53,275 nucleotides of DNA. It comes from Nitrososphaeraceae archaeon. Lineage in GTDB: Archaea; Thermoproteota; Nitrososphaeria; Nitrososphaerales; Nitrososphaeraceae. This document shows positions 9,975 to 19,578 of this stretch, piece by piece. The notes beneath the pieces were generated by a model. That model had not been told where the DNA came from. It worked only from the letters and a program-made list of their open reading frames with translations, and did no database searches. Position numbers and translations under genes: made by a program. Position 1 is the first letter of the stretch; each line of letters starts with the position of its first letter. The stretch covers positions 1-53,275 of the forward strand of contig JADDOW010000117.1 of the NCBI GenBank assembly GCA_016782225.1, read 5' to 3'.

Positions 9975-10805
9975 ATGTACCGACCGCAAAACGTTACCGA
10001 GACAAATCGACTCCATATTTGGGCCGCAGAAAATAGCTTTAGATTTAATACAACCCATCTATTACCAAGATCTAGTATAACCATCAAAAGAAAGAATCAG
10101 TCCAATATGACTAATGACGAAAAGGAATATTTCCTAAATTCCATTCAGACTCTAATTAGTTCCGGCGACTATGGCAAACACGTTTCATATCATGGTAACC
10201 ATAATCACAGAATGCATAGCTCCCATGGAGAAATAGGGAAGACGAGGTTTTTACCATGGCATAGAATTTATTTATTTGAGCTTGAGCAAATGCTTCAAGC
10301 ATTCGAACAAGATACATTTATCCCTTACTGGGACTGGACAACCGACAGAGACATTCCAGAATGGCTTGTCAATTTTACTCCGACTGTGATAGTTGACAAT
10401 CAACCAAGAGTAGTAAGACGAAGCCCTCATAGAAGCCCTAATACACCTAATCTTCCACCAGAAGGAGATGTAAATATGGTCATGAGTTTAAATTCATATG
10501 GTTCCTTTACCTCGGGTTTGGAAGGGGGGATCTTTGGAGCAGGCGGGCTCCTTCAAACCCAAACTCAAATGCATAACGAAGTACATGGATGGGTTGGAGG
10601 TATTATGGGCAATATCCGGTATTCTCCAACTGATGTATTGTTTTGGCTGCATCATGCAAATTGTGACAGGATATGGGCTCAATGGCAAAAGGAGCACCCT
10701 AGCGAAATACCCGGACTTTCTGGCACGGATTCCATCTTAGATCCTTGGACCTATACCGAAGAAGAGACGCTGGATACTTCAAGTTTGGGGTATATATATG
10801 ATTGA
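9975..10805 (+). CDS. tyrosinase (type-3 copper phenol oxidase)
   Basis: 276 residues with both copper sites. CuA: His73 (SYHGNH), His84 (MHSSHG) and His96 in FLPWHRIYLFELE. CuB: His200 and His204 (MHNEVHGWVGG) and His226/227 in DVLFWLHHANCDRIWAQWQ. The PYWDWTTD stretch is also typical. The enzyme class hydroxylates monophenols and/or oxidises catechols to quinones with O2. There is no signal peptide and no C-terminal lid domain, as in short bacterial tyrosinases. Homology seems to begin before Met45, so the start at 9975 is acceptable but not certain. No caddie protein or copper chaperone lies beside it. Confidence 0.9.
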   Translation: MYRPQNVTETNRLHIWAAENSFRFNTTHLLPRSSITIKRKNQSNMTNDEKEYFLNSIQTLISSGDYGKHVSYHGNHNHRMHSSHGEIGKTRFLPWHRIYLFELEQMLQAFEQDTFIPYWDWTTDRDIPEWLVNFTPTVIVDNQPRVVRRSPHRSPNTPNLPPEGDVNMVMSLNSYGSFTSGLEGGIFGAGGLLQTQTQMHNEVHGWVGGIMGNIRYSPTDVLFWLHHANCDRIWAQWQKEHPSEIPGLSGTDSILDPWTYTEEETLDTSSLGYIYD

Positions 10806-11851
10806 GACACTGTAATAAAGACCATAAAACACAATATTTCCAAGTTTTTATTTTTACTTAACAAAAAGCAAAGATCTTCAAACTGTGTTGTCGAAATCTA
10901 ATTTGCATTTTCATATCAATATTCAAAACTTGATTATTCTTTTGACTATATTTTATCTGATATAAAACAAATTTTGGTTCTATTATAGATATCAGAGAAT
11001 TTGAGTTTTAAACATGTGAAAGTGTCTCAACTTTTTTGTAGAAACCGGGAGAATATAATTTACATTATAAAATGACAATTTTAGGTTTAACCACAGATTA
11101 TAGCATAACTATATAAATATAAAAAAAAGTACTGCTTATAGTAATGGAGTAACGGCTTTTAAACTCTATTCGGATTATGGAATACAAAGTAAGCTATGAT
11201 AATTGTTTGTTCTTTAAATGGTGATGGACCTATTATTACCTAACAAGTAAACGAATACCATACATCCATTGATATTGTCATAAGTAATTCAATCTATAAC
11301 AAGTGATAGAAAAAGCATGGTAATTACGGTAAAAAATATAAAACCTCAACCACCAATTCCGAAATTTTATTATGTATAATACACATATTTGTTGTTTATC
11401 TAGCATAAAATACCATGCACATTATTTGCGTAAACTGTAATCAAATCAACAGTCAAAATTAATGTAAAATATACACAGTCAACCAAAAGAAATAGACTTT
11501 CATGAGTACATCATTTTCAGGAATTCTAAAAAAAGTTCACATTAGCCACATGTAGATAAAATAACCTTATTTGTCATAATCCCCATTTTTACAAAATGGC
11601 TAAAGAATTTTTTGGCTACAGTTTATTTTTTTGCAAATTATTCAGTCAAATTAAAACATGAAATAACAAAGATGCATATAAAAACGATATTGATGGTATA
11701 AGTCGATTATGAGAGGACATTTTTTATAATTAAACCAATTTTTTAAGGAACAATTGCATTAATTTAATTTGAACTTGCTAAAATATACAGTATCTCAATA
11801 ATCATATGCAATGGACTTAACCATGATTAATGTAGGAAGTAAATAGGTAAA
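10806..11851. other. 1 kb gene-free stretch
   Basis: AT-rich, with many A/T runs and no frame with coding character on either strand. It separates the tyrosinase from the next decayed gene. I see no tRNA-like or clear hairpin structure. Confidence 0.45.
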
Positions 11852-12076
11852 TTAGTGTTTTTGATTGAAGTCACCGTCATGGCGATTGATAGAGCCCTTA
11901 AGTTCTTCCCTAAACATTTCCCTGCTTTTTCATATTCCATTTATGGAGTCATGGATTATTGCCCCTACCTCATTTGTTTTGTCCAGCATCTTTTCCATCA
12001 TTGAGGCAGGAATTTCCAAAAACGATGATTGTGGTTGTGTGGGTGTTAATGGTGGTGGCGATGAGCGCGAAGGCAT
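11852..12076 (-). pseudogene. small proline/helix protein with in-frame TGA (unrecognised family)
   Basis: The minus strand from ATG at 12074-12076 reads a Pro/Ser-rich start (MPSRSSPPPLTPTQPQ), then a helical region (SMMEKMLDKTNEVGAIIHDS) to TGA at 11930-11932. The same frame continues in protein-like fashion (KSREMFREELKGSINRHDGD) to TAA at 11852-11854. Either the gene ends at 48 residues or, more likely, a nonsense change cut a ~74-residue protein. A 118-codon plus-strand frame over the same bases is its shadow. A TATA-like aattatattg lies roughly 35 bases upstream of the ATG. Confidence 0.5.
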
Positions 12077-12588
12077 CGATTGGTCAGCCTTGTACAATAT
12101 CCAATATAATTACAACATAATAAAAAGCATTTTTACGGCATTACCTGAAGGCACGCCTAATTCTATAAACCTCGTCTTGTATGAGAAATATAAGCAACAA
12201 TGGTCCATGATCTATAGATGATTGTCAGTAATATCCAATGTCCGTTTAGAGGTGTTGCTTATCCGTTATGCATTATGGACTATTGTGGATTTTGGCAAGG
12301 CTTGTTGCCCAAAAGTACGGAAAGGTGATTGATGCTCCTCAAACATTAACCAAGTCAATCCAGTATGAAAATAGACAGCCTCTATGAGTTCATAAATATA
12401 TTAAGTCTCATCCAGATACCAAAAACTCTAGTCAATGCTAAAATCATTGTATAAAAAAACTGCGTCTTTGATAGTTAAGATCTTTTTTCTTGTTGCAATG
12501 CTAAACAAATAGATTCAACCATTGTTGTTTATGCTTTTACTGTAACTTTCTTTCCACCTGTAAACAATCATCATAAAAATATGGATTA
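12077..12588. other. intergenic, possible decayed coding sequence
   Basis: The part at 12230-12400 has some coding-like runs on the plus strand in different frames (for example ARLVAQKYGKVIDAPQTLTK), suggesting debris of a lost gene, but nothing that can be identified. Confidence 0.3.
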
Positions 12589-13218
12589 TCAATGATTTAT
12601 CTTGCTGTACGTATCCGCTAATTTATTTTTTAAATATTCAGTTGCATCAAATGTATTAATCTTGCCAGATGTGGCTACATACGCTATCATTTTGTTACCA
12701 TGATATTGTCTACTGTAACGGGTTAGATTGTCTCGGATAACTTTAACGGGATCAGGGCTCTCTAATGCAGCAAGGATTATAGCAGATATCTTTTTTCCAA
12801 CATCATCACAAGGTGTGAGTAAATATAGTTTCTCAAAAAACAGTTTTTCCAGTTTCTCAAACGGGATTGCCATCTTTTCCAAGGTATTGTAAAGCAAGTC
12901 TTCTTTTTCGCCTTCATCCATATGGATAACCGATCTGTTCAATTTATTCAGAGGTGAACCACTATTTCTAAACGATTTAAACGAAAAGTCATTGGCATTT
13001 TTTTGATGCAAGTTTTTGAATTCCATGGATTTGGTGGCAGATGCAAAAGAAGGGTTAAAACCAGACTGATTTTCTAACGCATTTACCGTTTTTCCAGATT
13101 TATATTTGACATCGATATTGGACAATCCCATATGAATTGTGTCAATATGCCTTTGTGCATTCCACCTTCTTCTAAAGGTTTTTGAACATTTGGAACAACC
13201 ATATGATGGCTTGTTCAT
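12589..13218 (-). CDS. C2H2 zinc finger protein with helical C-terminal domain
   Basis: 209 residues. A single classical C2H2 finger sits at the very N-terminus: Cys8-x2-Cys11-x12-His24-x4-His29 (YGCSKCSKTFRRRWNAQRH). A polar linker follows, then a helical domain (about 100-205: LEKMAIPFEKLEKLFFEKLY, KKISAIILAALES). Single-finger proteins of this kind are frequent in ammonia-oxidising archaea and are thought to bind nucleic acid or protein; the C-terminal domain is unrecognised. A TATA-like tatatt lies about 13-18 bases upstream of the ATG, so the transcript is probably leaderless. Confidence 0.8.
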   Translation of the reverse strand: MNKPSYGCSKCSKTFRRRWNAQRHIDTIHMGLSNIDVKYKSGKTVNALENQSGFNPSFASATKSMEFKNLHQKNANDFSFKSFRNSGSPLNKLNRSVIHMDEGEKEDLLYNTLEKMAIPFEKLEKLFFEKLYLLTPCDDVGKKISAIILAALESPDPVKVIRDNLTRYSRQYHGNKMIAYVATSGKINTFDATEYLKNKLADTYSKINH

Positions 13219-13843
13219 AAAGGTTATATTATATAGAGATGGCTTATATATCTAAAACTTTTGCCGCTTTTGATTTTTACTTATATATTCATTTCCTAAA
13301 CAAACAACATTCAAAAATAGATGAAGTTTAGTGCAGTAAACATATCCATTGTATTCAATCAAAGCAAACCAGAACCATATTTTCAAGACAAATATTACTT
13401 ATTGCCTTAACTTTAAAGGACATGATTCCATTGCAATGAGTGACTCGAGTTACTCCAAGTTATTTAATAATTAATGTTTTCGCCATCACTTTCACCTATG
13501 TTTATTTTTGTAATTTATGACAAATCCGATAGCAAAGAGAAAGATGGAAAAGGAGAGAAAAATAAAACCTAATCAAAAATAAACCTGAAGAAATATTCAG
13601 TACTTGAATATTCTTTTGGCTTGGCCGGGACATCTATCCCTAAGAAATTTGGGATGAGCCGAAAACCACTCTGATGGTGCATACTGATTACAGCTGCAAT
13701 CAAATCTCATATGCTTTTATGGGGCCCATAAACAAAAATCCCAAACAGCGGAATATAGGGCATCACCATGGCTTTAAGCATAAACAAGGGTTTGGTGGTT
13801 ACATGGTTAACATAAATTCATTGGTTGGTAAATATATTATACG
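13219..13843. other. intergenic, no supported gene
   Basis: No gene. An 18-codon Lys/Glu-rich frame at about 13517 is too short to call. The right end (from about 13809) begins the copy of a segment repeated near 15.6 kb. Confidence 0.4.
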
Positions 13844-14040
13844 CTAAACGACATTGAACCGCTTGCAACCCCTGGCTAGTGAGGATTTGGCGGCAGCTGT
13901 TTTCACCGATTCCACATCATCGTAGAATACATCCAATCCAATTGACTTTAGCAGTTTTTTGGCTTCTGCTGTATATGAAATATTTTTAATTCTCAGATAA
14001 TCACCATCATCATAATCATAAAATATGACATAGCAAAAGA
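13809..14040. repeat. segmental duplication, copy 1 (copy 2 at about 15556-15785)
   Basis: Both copies begin with aacat(a/c)aattcattggttgg, share gaggatttggcggcagctgt and continue through a common coding segment to about the TAT-GAT repeats. They are imperfect direct repeats about 1.75 kb apart, with the secreted repeat protein and a 48-residue gene between them. Confidence 0.65.
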
Positions 14041-14045
14041 CATTT
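13844..14045 (-). pseudogene. C-terminal fragment of a duplicated unknown protein
   Basis: The minus strand reads FYDYDDGDYLRIKNISYTAE, then AKKLLKSIGLDV and KTAAAKSSLARG to a TAG at 13844-13846. This is homologous to the C-terminus of the broken gene at 15591-16305. Only about 65 residues are present and there is no start. DNA similarity extends about 35 bp beyond the stop (cattggttgg motif), so it arose by DNA duplication, not convergence. Confidence 0.7.
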
Positions 14046-14223
14046 CATCAATTTATCATCACATATTATAAATTCAATCGTGCAACAATCTCTTTATCAT
14101 AAGTTTCCATTTTGTAATTGTAACGAGTTTTCCTTTAAGTGCCGTTACTCAATACCCCTGTTAATGGTGTCACAGATTTTCATTTTGACATAATATTAAG
14201 AGGATTAAAACTTTTCTATATCA

Positions 14224-15009
14224 ATGTCACAGATATATTATCAAGTATTAGGTATTATAACCATCTTTGGAAATTATTATATCGATATTGTTACCCATAA
14301 AAATAAGGAAAAAATGTTAGGATTAAATAAAGCAAAAAAATTGACACTATTATCTGTAGCAGTTCTTTCATTAGTTCTGTTTCTGGTCCCAGTAGCTTCT
14401 AGCATTGGCGACAATGCTGCTTTTGCCCACAAATCAGAAAAGTGTGACAGCAAAAAATACTATAAAGACCATAAAGACTATTGTAAGGAACATGATGACG
14501 AAAACCATGATGGCAAAGGCAACTTGGCCTCACAGGATATAGGTCAATTCCAATCCTCAAGCCAAAACTCACAATGTGTTTCTGGCGGAAACATCCAAGA
14601 CTCGTGCAACAACACAAGCATCCAAAACCAACAGAATTCTGGAAACAATGGACTAGCGCAGCAAGGTGGTGGCAGCGGCATTGGAGACAACTTGGCCTCA
14701 CAAGGTATAGGACAATTCCAATCCTCAAGCCAAAACTCACAATGTGTTTCTGGCGGAGACATCCAAGACTCTTGCAATAACACAAGCATCCAAAACCAAC
14801 AGAATTCTGGAAACAACGGCCTGGCGCAGCAAATAGCCCAGCAAGTTGGCAGCATTGGAGACAACTTGGCTTCACAGATTATAGGTCAAGTCCAATCCTC
14901 ATTCCAAAATAGTCAAGTGGTATCAGGTGGGGACATTGTGGACTCGGGCAATAGCATTAACTTGCAAAATCTATTGAACACTGGTAACATCGCACTAGGG
15001 CAACAATAA
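14224..15009 (+). CDS. secreted Asn/Gln/Ser/Gly-rich repeat protein (curlin-like?)
   Basis: 261 residues as an open frame. The Met at residue 31 (14314; MLGLNKAKKLTLLSVAVLSL) is the likelier start because a signal peptide follows at once, with a probable cut after DNAAFA. A charged His/Lys/Asp segment (SEKCDSKKYYKDHKDYC) leads into three ~56-residue repeats with LASQ-x-IGQ, QNSQ-x-VSGG-x-I and NxxNxGNxxLxQQ. Two repeats carry a Cys pair (CVSGG-x-IQDSC) that is Val/Gly in the third. The alternating hydrophobic/amide pattern with QxSGNN resembles curlin-type beta-solenoid repeats, so a surface fibre or biofilm role is possible; this is inference. Followed by a strong pyrimidine-run terminator. 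Confidence 0.8.
   Translation: MSQIYYQVLGIITIFGNYYIDIVTHKNKEKMLGLNKAKKLTLLSVAVLSLVLFLVPVASSIGDNAAFAHKSEKCDSKKYYKDHKDYCKEHDDENHDGKGNLASQDIGQFQSSSQNSQCVSGGNIQDSCNNTSIQNQQNSGNNGLAQQGGGSGIGDNLASQGIGQFQSSSQNSQCVSGGDIQDSCNNTSIQNQQNSGNNGLAQQIAQQVGSIGDNLASQIIGQVQSSFQNSQVVSGGDIVDSGNSINLQNLLNTGNIALGQQ
14521..15006 (+). repeat. three in-gene tandem repeats (168-174 bp period)
   Basis: Units begin at 14521, 14689 and 14863, each with aacttggc(c/t)tcaca. The first two are nearly identical; the third is diverged and truncated at the C-terminus. The minus-strand frames reported over this region are mirror images of the repeats. Confidence 0.8.
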
Positions 15010-15020
15010 CAATTTCTCCT

Positions 15021-15049
15021 TCCCCCCCCCTTTTTTTTGATTTTTTTTG
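15021..15049 (+). terminator. pyrimidine-run terminator after the repeat protein
   Basis: Just after the TAA at 15007-15009 comes C9-T8-GA-T8. Oligo-T tracts terminate archaeal RNA polymerase; the preceding C9 run is unusual in this AT-rich DNA. Confidence 0.65.
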
Positions 15050-15164
15050 TTACTTCAACCCAAACCCATGGTTTTTATAGATAGAAAAACGGACAGTGCA
15101 GCAAGGGTTTTAACCAATCGAAGAAAAATATATGTGCCTTCACGTATGTTGATTGGATAGTAAA

Positions 15165-15311
15165 ATGGCAGAGGATATCGACAACCTGTCTTTGGACGAG
15201 CCCCAAAACGAAAACCCAGATGAAGAGTTGATCAATGAACTTAGGAGTATTATCAATGATTGCGATAACGTAAATGATTTGGCAAAAATCATTGAAAAAT
15301 ACTCAAAATGA
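15165..15311 (+). CDS. 48-residue acidic small protein
   Basis: ATG at 15165, TGA at 15309. The protein is acidic and helical (DEELINELRSIINDCDNVND, then LAKIIEKYSK). Composition is clearly protein-like, with a single Cys. No family recognised. It lies between the two copies of the duplicated segment. Confidence 0.55.
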   Translation: MAEDIDNLSLDEPQNENPDEELINELRSIINDCDNVNDLAKIIEKYSK

Positions 15312-15590
15312 TCATAAAATCCATTGGAATTCAGTCAATTAGGAGCATTAAAAAATTAACTCTTGGTCGGGGATAAGAAGGGGGCAATAATTCGTGTGGA
15401 AAACAGTTCCCTTCACCAAGTTCAATTAATCCATCCAATATTCCCTTTCGAATCAAAAACTGTATGTTCTCATCCTAGTAATACAAGTTTGAAGTTTTTG
15501 AGGGAACATAAAATCACAAGGTTTTAGAAAAATGTTCACTTTAATCGAAAAACTCAACATCAATTCATTGGTTGGAAATGCCATCATATG

Positions 15591-16305
15591 CTAGACAACA
15601 TTAGACCACCTGTAACCCTTGGCTAATGAGGATTTGGCGGCAGCTGTTTTCATTGACTCTACACCATAGCACACATCCAGCCCAACTGACTTTAGCAGTT
15701 CTTTGGCCTCCACCGTGTCTGAAATGTTTTTAAATCGTAGGTAATCACCATCTTCATAATCATAAGATACGGCAAACAGTCCTGAAATGGCAGCTGCGGC
15801 AAACATTGGTTTTACCCTGTTTCCGTTTTCATAGTTCTTTCCCTCCATAACATTTCTTAACCCCTGAATCCCTGTGCCCTGCCTCTTTCTGTTTAGGTGT
15901 ATTCTGCCAATGTCCACAAAAGTGCCTTTTCATATTTTATCTCTTTGTCTATGCCAAATTCCTCAACCAAAGACTTGCCCAGCAACTTCACGTTTCTTGT
16001 GCAATCGCAAAACCCAAACTCCATTGTGCAGTGGTTTCTCAAGCGCGCATCCTTTACCTCAACAACATCCCCAAAATATTTTTTTAGCTCGGGAATTTCC
16101 ATGGCCATTGGGTACAGACCATACTACAGGCAATAGCAAACCTCAATGAAATGCACCACACCATCGTCACCAATAGTCCCTTTTCTCAATGCTGTTTGCA
16201 TCCCCTCATGGAAAACTGTGCCACTGCCAAGCGTACCGTTTTTTACGAATCCAGTAGCTTTTGCCTGTCTTTAGGGTTTAGTTTGCATTTAACGTAATAT
16301 CTCAT
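15591..16305 (-). pseudogene. unknown conserved-looking protein, frameshifted
   Basis: Reassembled from the minus strand: MRYYVKCKLNPKDRQKLLDS at the start (ATG at 16303-16305), then NGTLGSGTVFHEGMQTALRK, VHFIEVCYC, MAMEIPELKKYFGDVVEVKD, HCTMEFGFCDCT, IHLNRKRQGTGIQGL and a C-terminal AAAKSSLAKG. Lesions: one base lost near 16250, TAG at 16124-16126, one base lost in a T run near 15905. Total length would be about 235 residues. RQGTGIQGL is faintly like a GNAT acyl-CoA loop, but the Cys-rich middle does not fit, so no function is assigned. Its C-terminus is duplicated at 13.8 kb. Confidence 0.7.
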
Positions 16306-16985
16306 ATGCAGAGATATTGTACCACATCAGGGAAAGGGCATTTAAGCATTATAATTGAGTTGGATTCAAAGTTTCACACACAAAAAAAATAACTCATTAC
16401 AAGAATTGTATATTCTTTCATTGTTATGTGCATAAAATAATATTATTTAATTTATAGTCTTGTTGTGTTAGAATACTATCAACATTGTTTTATAGAAATT
16501 GATAAAAAAAGAGTAATTAATTCACTGGCATTGTCCAAAACAAGAACCAACTATAACAGGAAATATATAACTAGAATATCTATATTTGAAAATCTATTAT
16601 CAGCTAAAAATATTTCAGCATATTCGCTTGCCATTAAAAATTATTAAGTTCTAGTTTTAAAGAAAAAGGTGATCGTATGATTTAGTATGTTATCTTTTAT
16701 CAAAATTATGAATACTTGTTCACATAATCAACATTAAATAAAAAAAACCCGGATTTAAGTTAAGTCAACATCGTAAATTATGCAATACACTGACTATTTT
16801 CTCAAAAACCTTTGATAATTGATACACTCGGATCGCTGAGTTATATTCTTGTTTATTACCATTTAATTCAAATTTGATATGGGTGTGTAAAATATAAGTA
16901 TCAGGATATCCATATTCCTTAATTTAAGACCATATGAAGTAGAGTTCTATATCTTTATATTATTTTAACGTCACTGATTGAATAT
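16306..16985. other. intergenic, no supported gene
   Basis: AT-rich. A 60-codon frame at 16465-16647 (TTG start, Lys/Asn/Ile-rich) is unrecognised and probably not real. Confidence 0.4.
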
Positions 16986-17339
16986 TTATCTTACTCCAGT
17001 ATCTACAAAAAGATCAAGTTTAGTATTTTTATCTTCTTCCACAACGAATTTGTAAGTCTTGATATCAGATGAGAATTTTCCTGCTTTTGTGTATATTAAA
17101 TATTTTCCCGGTGTTAAAAGTGTTTTAAAGTTTTCGTTGAGATCTGTTTTAATTTTAGTAACTGGAATCTTATTCTGGTTTTCATCATTCTTGTCCAAGT
17201 AAATATTAATCTCATAATTAGGATAAGGACCACTACATGGAAGAACTCGATAATAAAAAGAATCAGGGTTGCATGGTATCCCTCTAAAAAACACCTGCCC
17301 TTCCAAATTCCCCATAATGTCTGAAGACCCATTCAACAT
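16986..17339 (-). CDS. carboxypeptidase-regulatory-like (transthyretin-fold) domain protein
   Basis: 117 residues. The layout GNLEGQVFFRGIPCN, PCSGPYPNYEINIYLDK, TKIKTDLNENFKTLLTPGKY, YKFVVEED matches small archaeal and bacterial Ig-like domains of the carboxypeptidase regulatory type: G-x-EG-V start, PC-x-PY, KTD-x-N-F, L-x-PGKY. Two Cys may pair. No signal peptide is visible in this frame, so the true N-terminus may be longer or lost. It would act outside the cell; partner unknown. Confidence 0.65.
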   Translation of the reverse strand: MLNGSSDIMGNLEGQVFFRGIPCNPDSFYYRVLPCSGPYPNYEINIYLDKNDENQNKIPVTKIKTDLNENFKTLLTPGKYLIYTKAGKFSSDIKTYKFVVEEDKNTKLDLFVDTGVR

Positions 17340-17429
17340 TAAATAACCTGTCGTATTTTGATTTTTAGCATTTACGCATTTATCTCTTTATCAATGACAA
17401 TGCAAGAAAAAGTTTTATTTTTTGTTTTA

Positions 17430-18011
17430 TTATTTACCATATCCGCCATAAATGAATAAATTACTTTTTTTTAGCCCTATTGCATATTCTGTTTGGATGC
17501 CATATGATAGATACGTAATCTTGTTTGGTAAAGAGAAGGAGGTGCTGTCAGTTACCATGGAAGCAGATGGCTGGGATGGTGGTGGTGTAGAAATTCCAAA
17601 AACAAAAAGCCTTGGCTCTATATAATTAGTACTAGAACCACCTTGAAGAGTATAACCTGTTGCAGTCCAAAGACTCTCTGTTGCATTATAGTTTCTTACT
17701 CTTAAATAATCCCCCCATTCATTTTCTGTCGGAACATGAGTTCCATTTATCAAAGGTGTCAAGTCCCAAGAACTAAGGTTGCCGTTATCGTTTACAAGAT
17801 TTATAGATGCACCAATGCTAGGCCCTATTTCACCTCCACCAAATGTTGCAATTAGTCCTAATTGTCCTCTTTCATTGGGTGACGCGTATGCGTATAACAC
17901 ACCAAAATTAGGATTCCACAGTAAAGGCCTTCTCTGATAGGTCATATTGTCTGCATCAAATACTGCTGCATTTATGTATGGCCATGGAAACTCGGATTTG
18001 TATTTTTTGTA
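17430..18011 (-). pseudogene. 5'-truncated secreted protein fragment
   Basis: From 17945 (first ATG) the frame encodes 171 residues: WNPNFGVLYAYASPNERGQL, GLIATFGGGEIGPSIGAS, WGDYLRVRNYN, YIEPRLFVFG. The frame is already coding-like before this ATG (SEFPWPYINAAVFDADN) back to a TGA at 18012-18014 with no start codon, so the N-terminal part, presumably with a signal peptide, is missing. The beta-rich, Gly-rich composition suggests the C-terminus of a beta-propeller or lectin-like extracellular protein. The C-terminal tail after PPPSQPSA is low complexity. Confidence 0.55.
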
Positions 18012-18190
18012 TCAGTTTACAAACTGGAGATGGGTTGTTTTAGTAGAATGGATAACGCCTTTGCAACTTTAAGAGATCGGTTGTATGGAGTTTGACCTTG
18101 TATCCCATATTGACCTATTCTTCTCCGGGACCGTTGTGTTATATACAAATAGTAAAGATAAGAATTTAAGCGCAGGATACACTCATTATC

Positions 18191-18478
18191 ATGGATAAAA
18201 TATCCAACTCTGAGGATGACAATGGAGCCCTTCACAATGTTGAAGGTTTTGTATTAGATAGGTTATCATCCAAGTATGACTCAAGAGGCGACACTTCAGT
18301 AAGTATCGGAGAATTGATGGAATCCATAGACACTACAATGTCTCCCCTATTGGATCAAGCCATTGAGGACTTGATCGCTCAAAGTCTGATCCATTCTCCT
18401 GATGGCGAACATTACCAAATTACTCCGGATGGGATTAATGAGATAGAAAACAGAAAGAGAGAGGCAATACCACTTTAG
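18191..18478 (+). CDS. small winged-helix-like acidic protein
   Basis: 95 residues, ATG start with TATA-like ttatatac about 50 bases upstream. After an acidic N-terminus the order LDRLSS, SIGELMESIDTTMSPLLDQA, IEDLIAQSLIHSPDGEHYQI, TPDGINEIE matches a helix-helix-helix-wing plan ending in the Y-x-ITPDG-x-x-EIE pattern typical of winged-helix proteins. It could be a small DNA-binding regulator. No neighbour is clearly co-transcribed. Confidence 0.65.
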   Translation: MDKISNSEDDNGALHNVEGFVLDRLSSKYDSRGDTSVSIGELMESIDTTMSPLLDQAIEDLIAQSLIHSPDGEHYQITPDGINEIENRKREAIPL

Positions 18479-18743
18479 CTGCAAAAAACTATTTTTATAC
18501 AACCAATCTCAAAAGTTAAGGCAAACAGGTAGAATATACCAATAGGAATTCGGAATATCGGAGACAAACAAAATTATTCCCTATTTTATTTTGGCGGACA
18601 TTAAGGGAAACTTGCACTATTTGTCCTAAAAGATGCGAATCAATCAAGATTAAAGGCAAGCAACTACTCACATAAAGCAGACATTGCCTAAAATTTGTAT
18701 TTACGGACTAAACATATGCCTTGATTAAAATATTCTAATTTTT

Positions 18744-19088
18744 TTATATCGATTTCTTTGATTTATCGCTTGGATATTTAATCATATTCTCCTTTTCACG
18801 ATTAAGCTCGTCGTCTGTCAAGTTAATTGCGGAAATTATTGTCGAGTTATTCTCGTCACTAAAGCCTTCAGTAAAAATGATCACATGGGATGAAGACTTT
18901 AACATATCTGATATGGAGTCATCAAATGGCGGTAATCTCAACTCAAGATCCTTTACTGGAATAACCGAACCCAAGTCATCAACATCAAGCAAAGTCACAT
19001 TCACTTTGTTCTTTTGCTCATTTATGCTGTTTACCTTTGCTAACATTAATCCATCGGCATATGTATCGGCTATCAGACTAATAAACAA
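18744..19088 (-). CDS. hypothetical protein
   Basis: 114 residues with alternating strands (VNVTLLDVDDLGSVIPV, HVIIFTEGFSDENNST) and a Lys/Asp-rich C-terminal tail. Composition is protein-like and the minus frame is the better of the two that overlap here. The first residues (MFISLIADTYADG) may be run-on. No family recognised. Confidence 0.5.
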   Translation of the reverse strand: MFISLIADTYADGLMLAKVNSINEQKNKVNVTLLDVDDLGSVIPVKDLELRLPPFDDSISDMLKSSSHVIIFTEGFSDENNSTIISAINLTDDELNREKENMIKYPSDKSKKSI

Positions 19089-19578
19089 TATTCAATCTGC
19101 CGATAACCATTTTTAAATGTAAATGGGACTATGGACATGGTTGTTGAATAACACGGAGAGCCTCTGCGATGTTCAAATTAGATAATCCGATTCTGACTAC
19201 GTACTACAACAAAACGTCATTTTAATTAATTCACCGAACAAAACCCTTCTCGCATTCATCACATTCGCAATATACGCAGCTAATTGATGTTAAACCAATA
19301 TCAACAGATCCTATAATAGATTTGAACAATATGTTACTTCTAATGAGCTAATAGCAATTACCTATTCCATATTAAAGGTTAAAACCTATCATACTCAAAC
19401 CCCCTAAGTTATAGCTAAAAGTGATTGAGCCCGTGCATTGTTAGAGCCCAAGCCTAAATACAGAAATGACAAAACTAAAGGCAAAATTCTGATAATTCAA
19501 CCTGGTAAAAATAATCGCTACTTTTATTGGAAAAACGTTAAGGGAAAATTGATTGTCATTCTTCTAGTTGAAAAATAA
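19089..19578. other. gene-free spacer
   Basis: No coding frame with support. It lies between two minus-strand units and contains no clear repeat. Confidence 0.4.

Noticed and set aside
11865-12221. 118-codon plus-strand frame with a Gly/Cys cluster
   Set aside because: The minus strand over 11852-12076 reads a much more protein-like sequence from an ATG; the plus frame is its shadow.
14399-14875. Long Cys-rich minus-strand frames (158 and 106 codons) over the secreted repeat gene
   Set aside because: They mirror the repeat units of the plus-strand gene, which has a signal peptide and sensible composition; the Cys and Trp richness is an artefact of reading repeats backwards.
13811-15600. Possible composite transposon bounded by the two direct copies
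   Set aside because: The copies are diverged coding fragments, with no transposase or terminal inverted repeats between or beside them.
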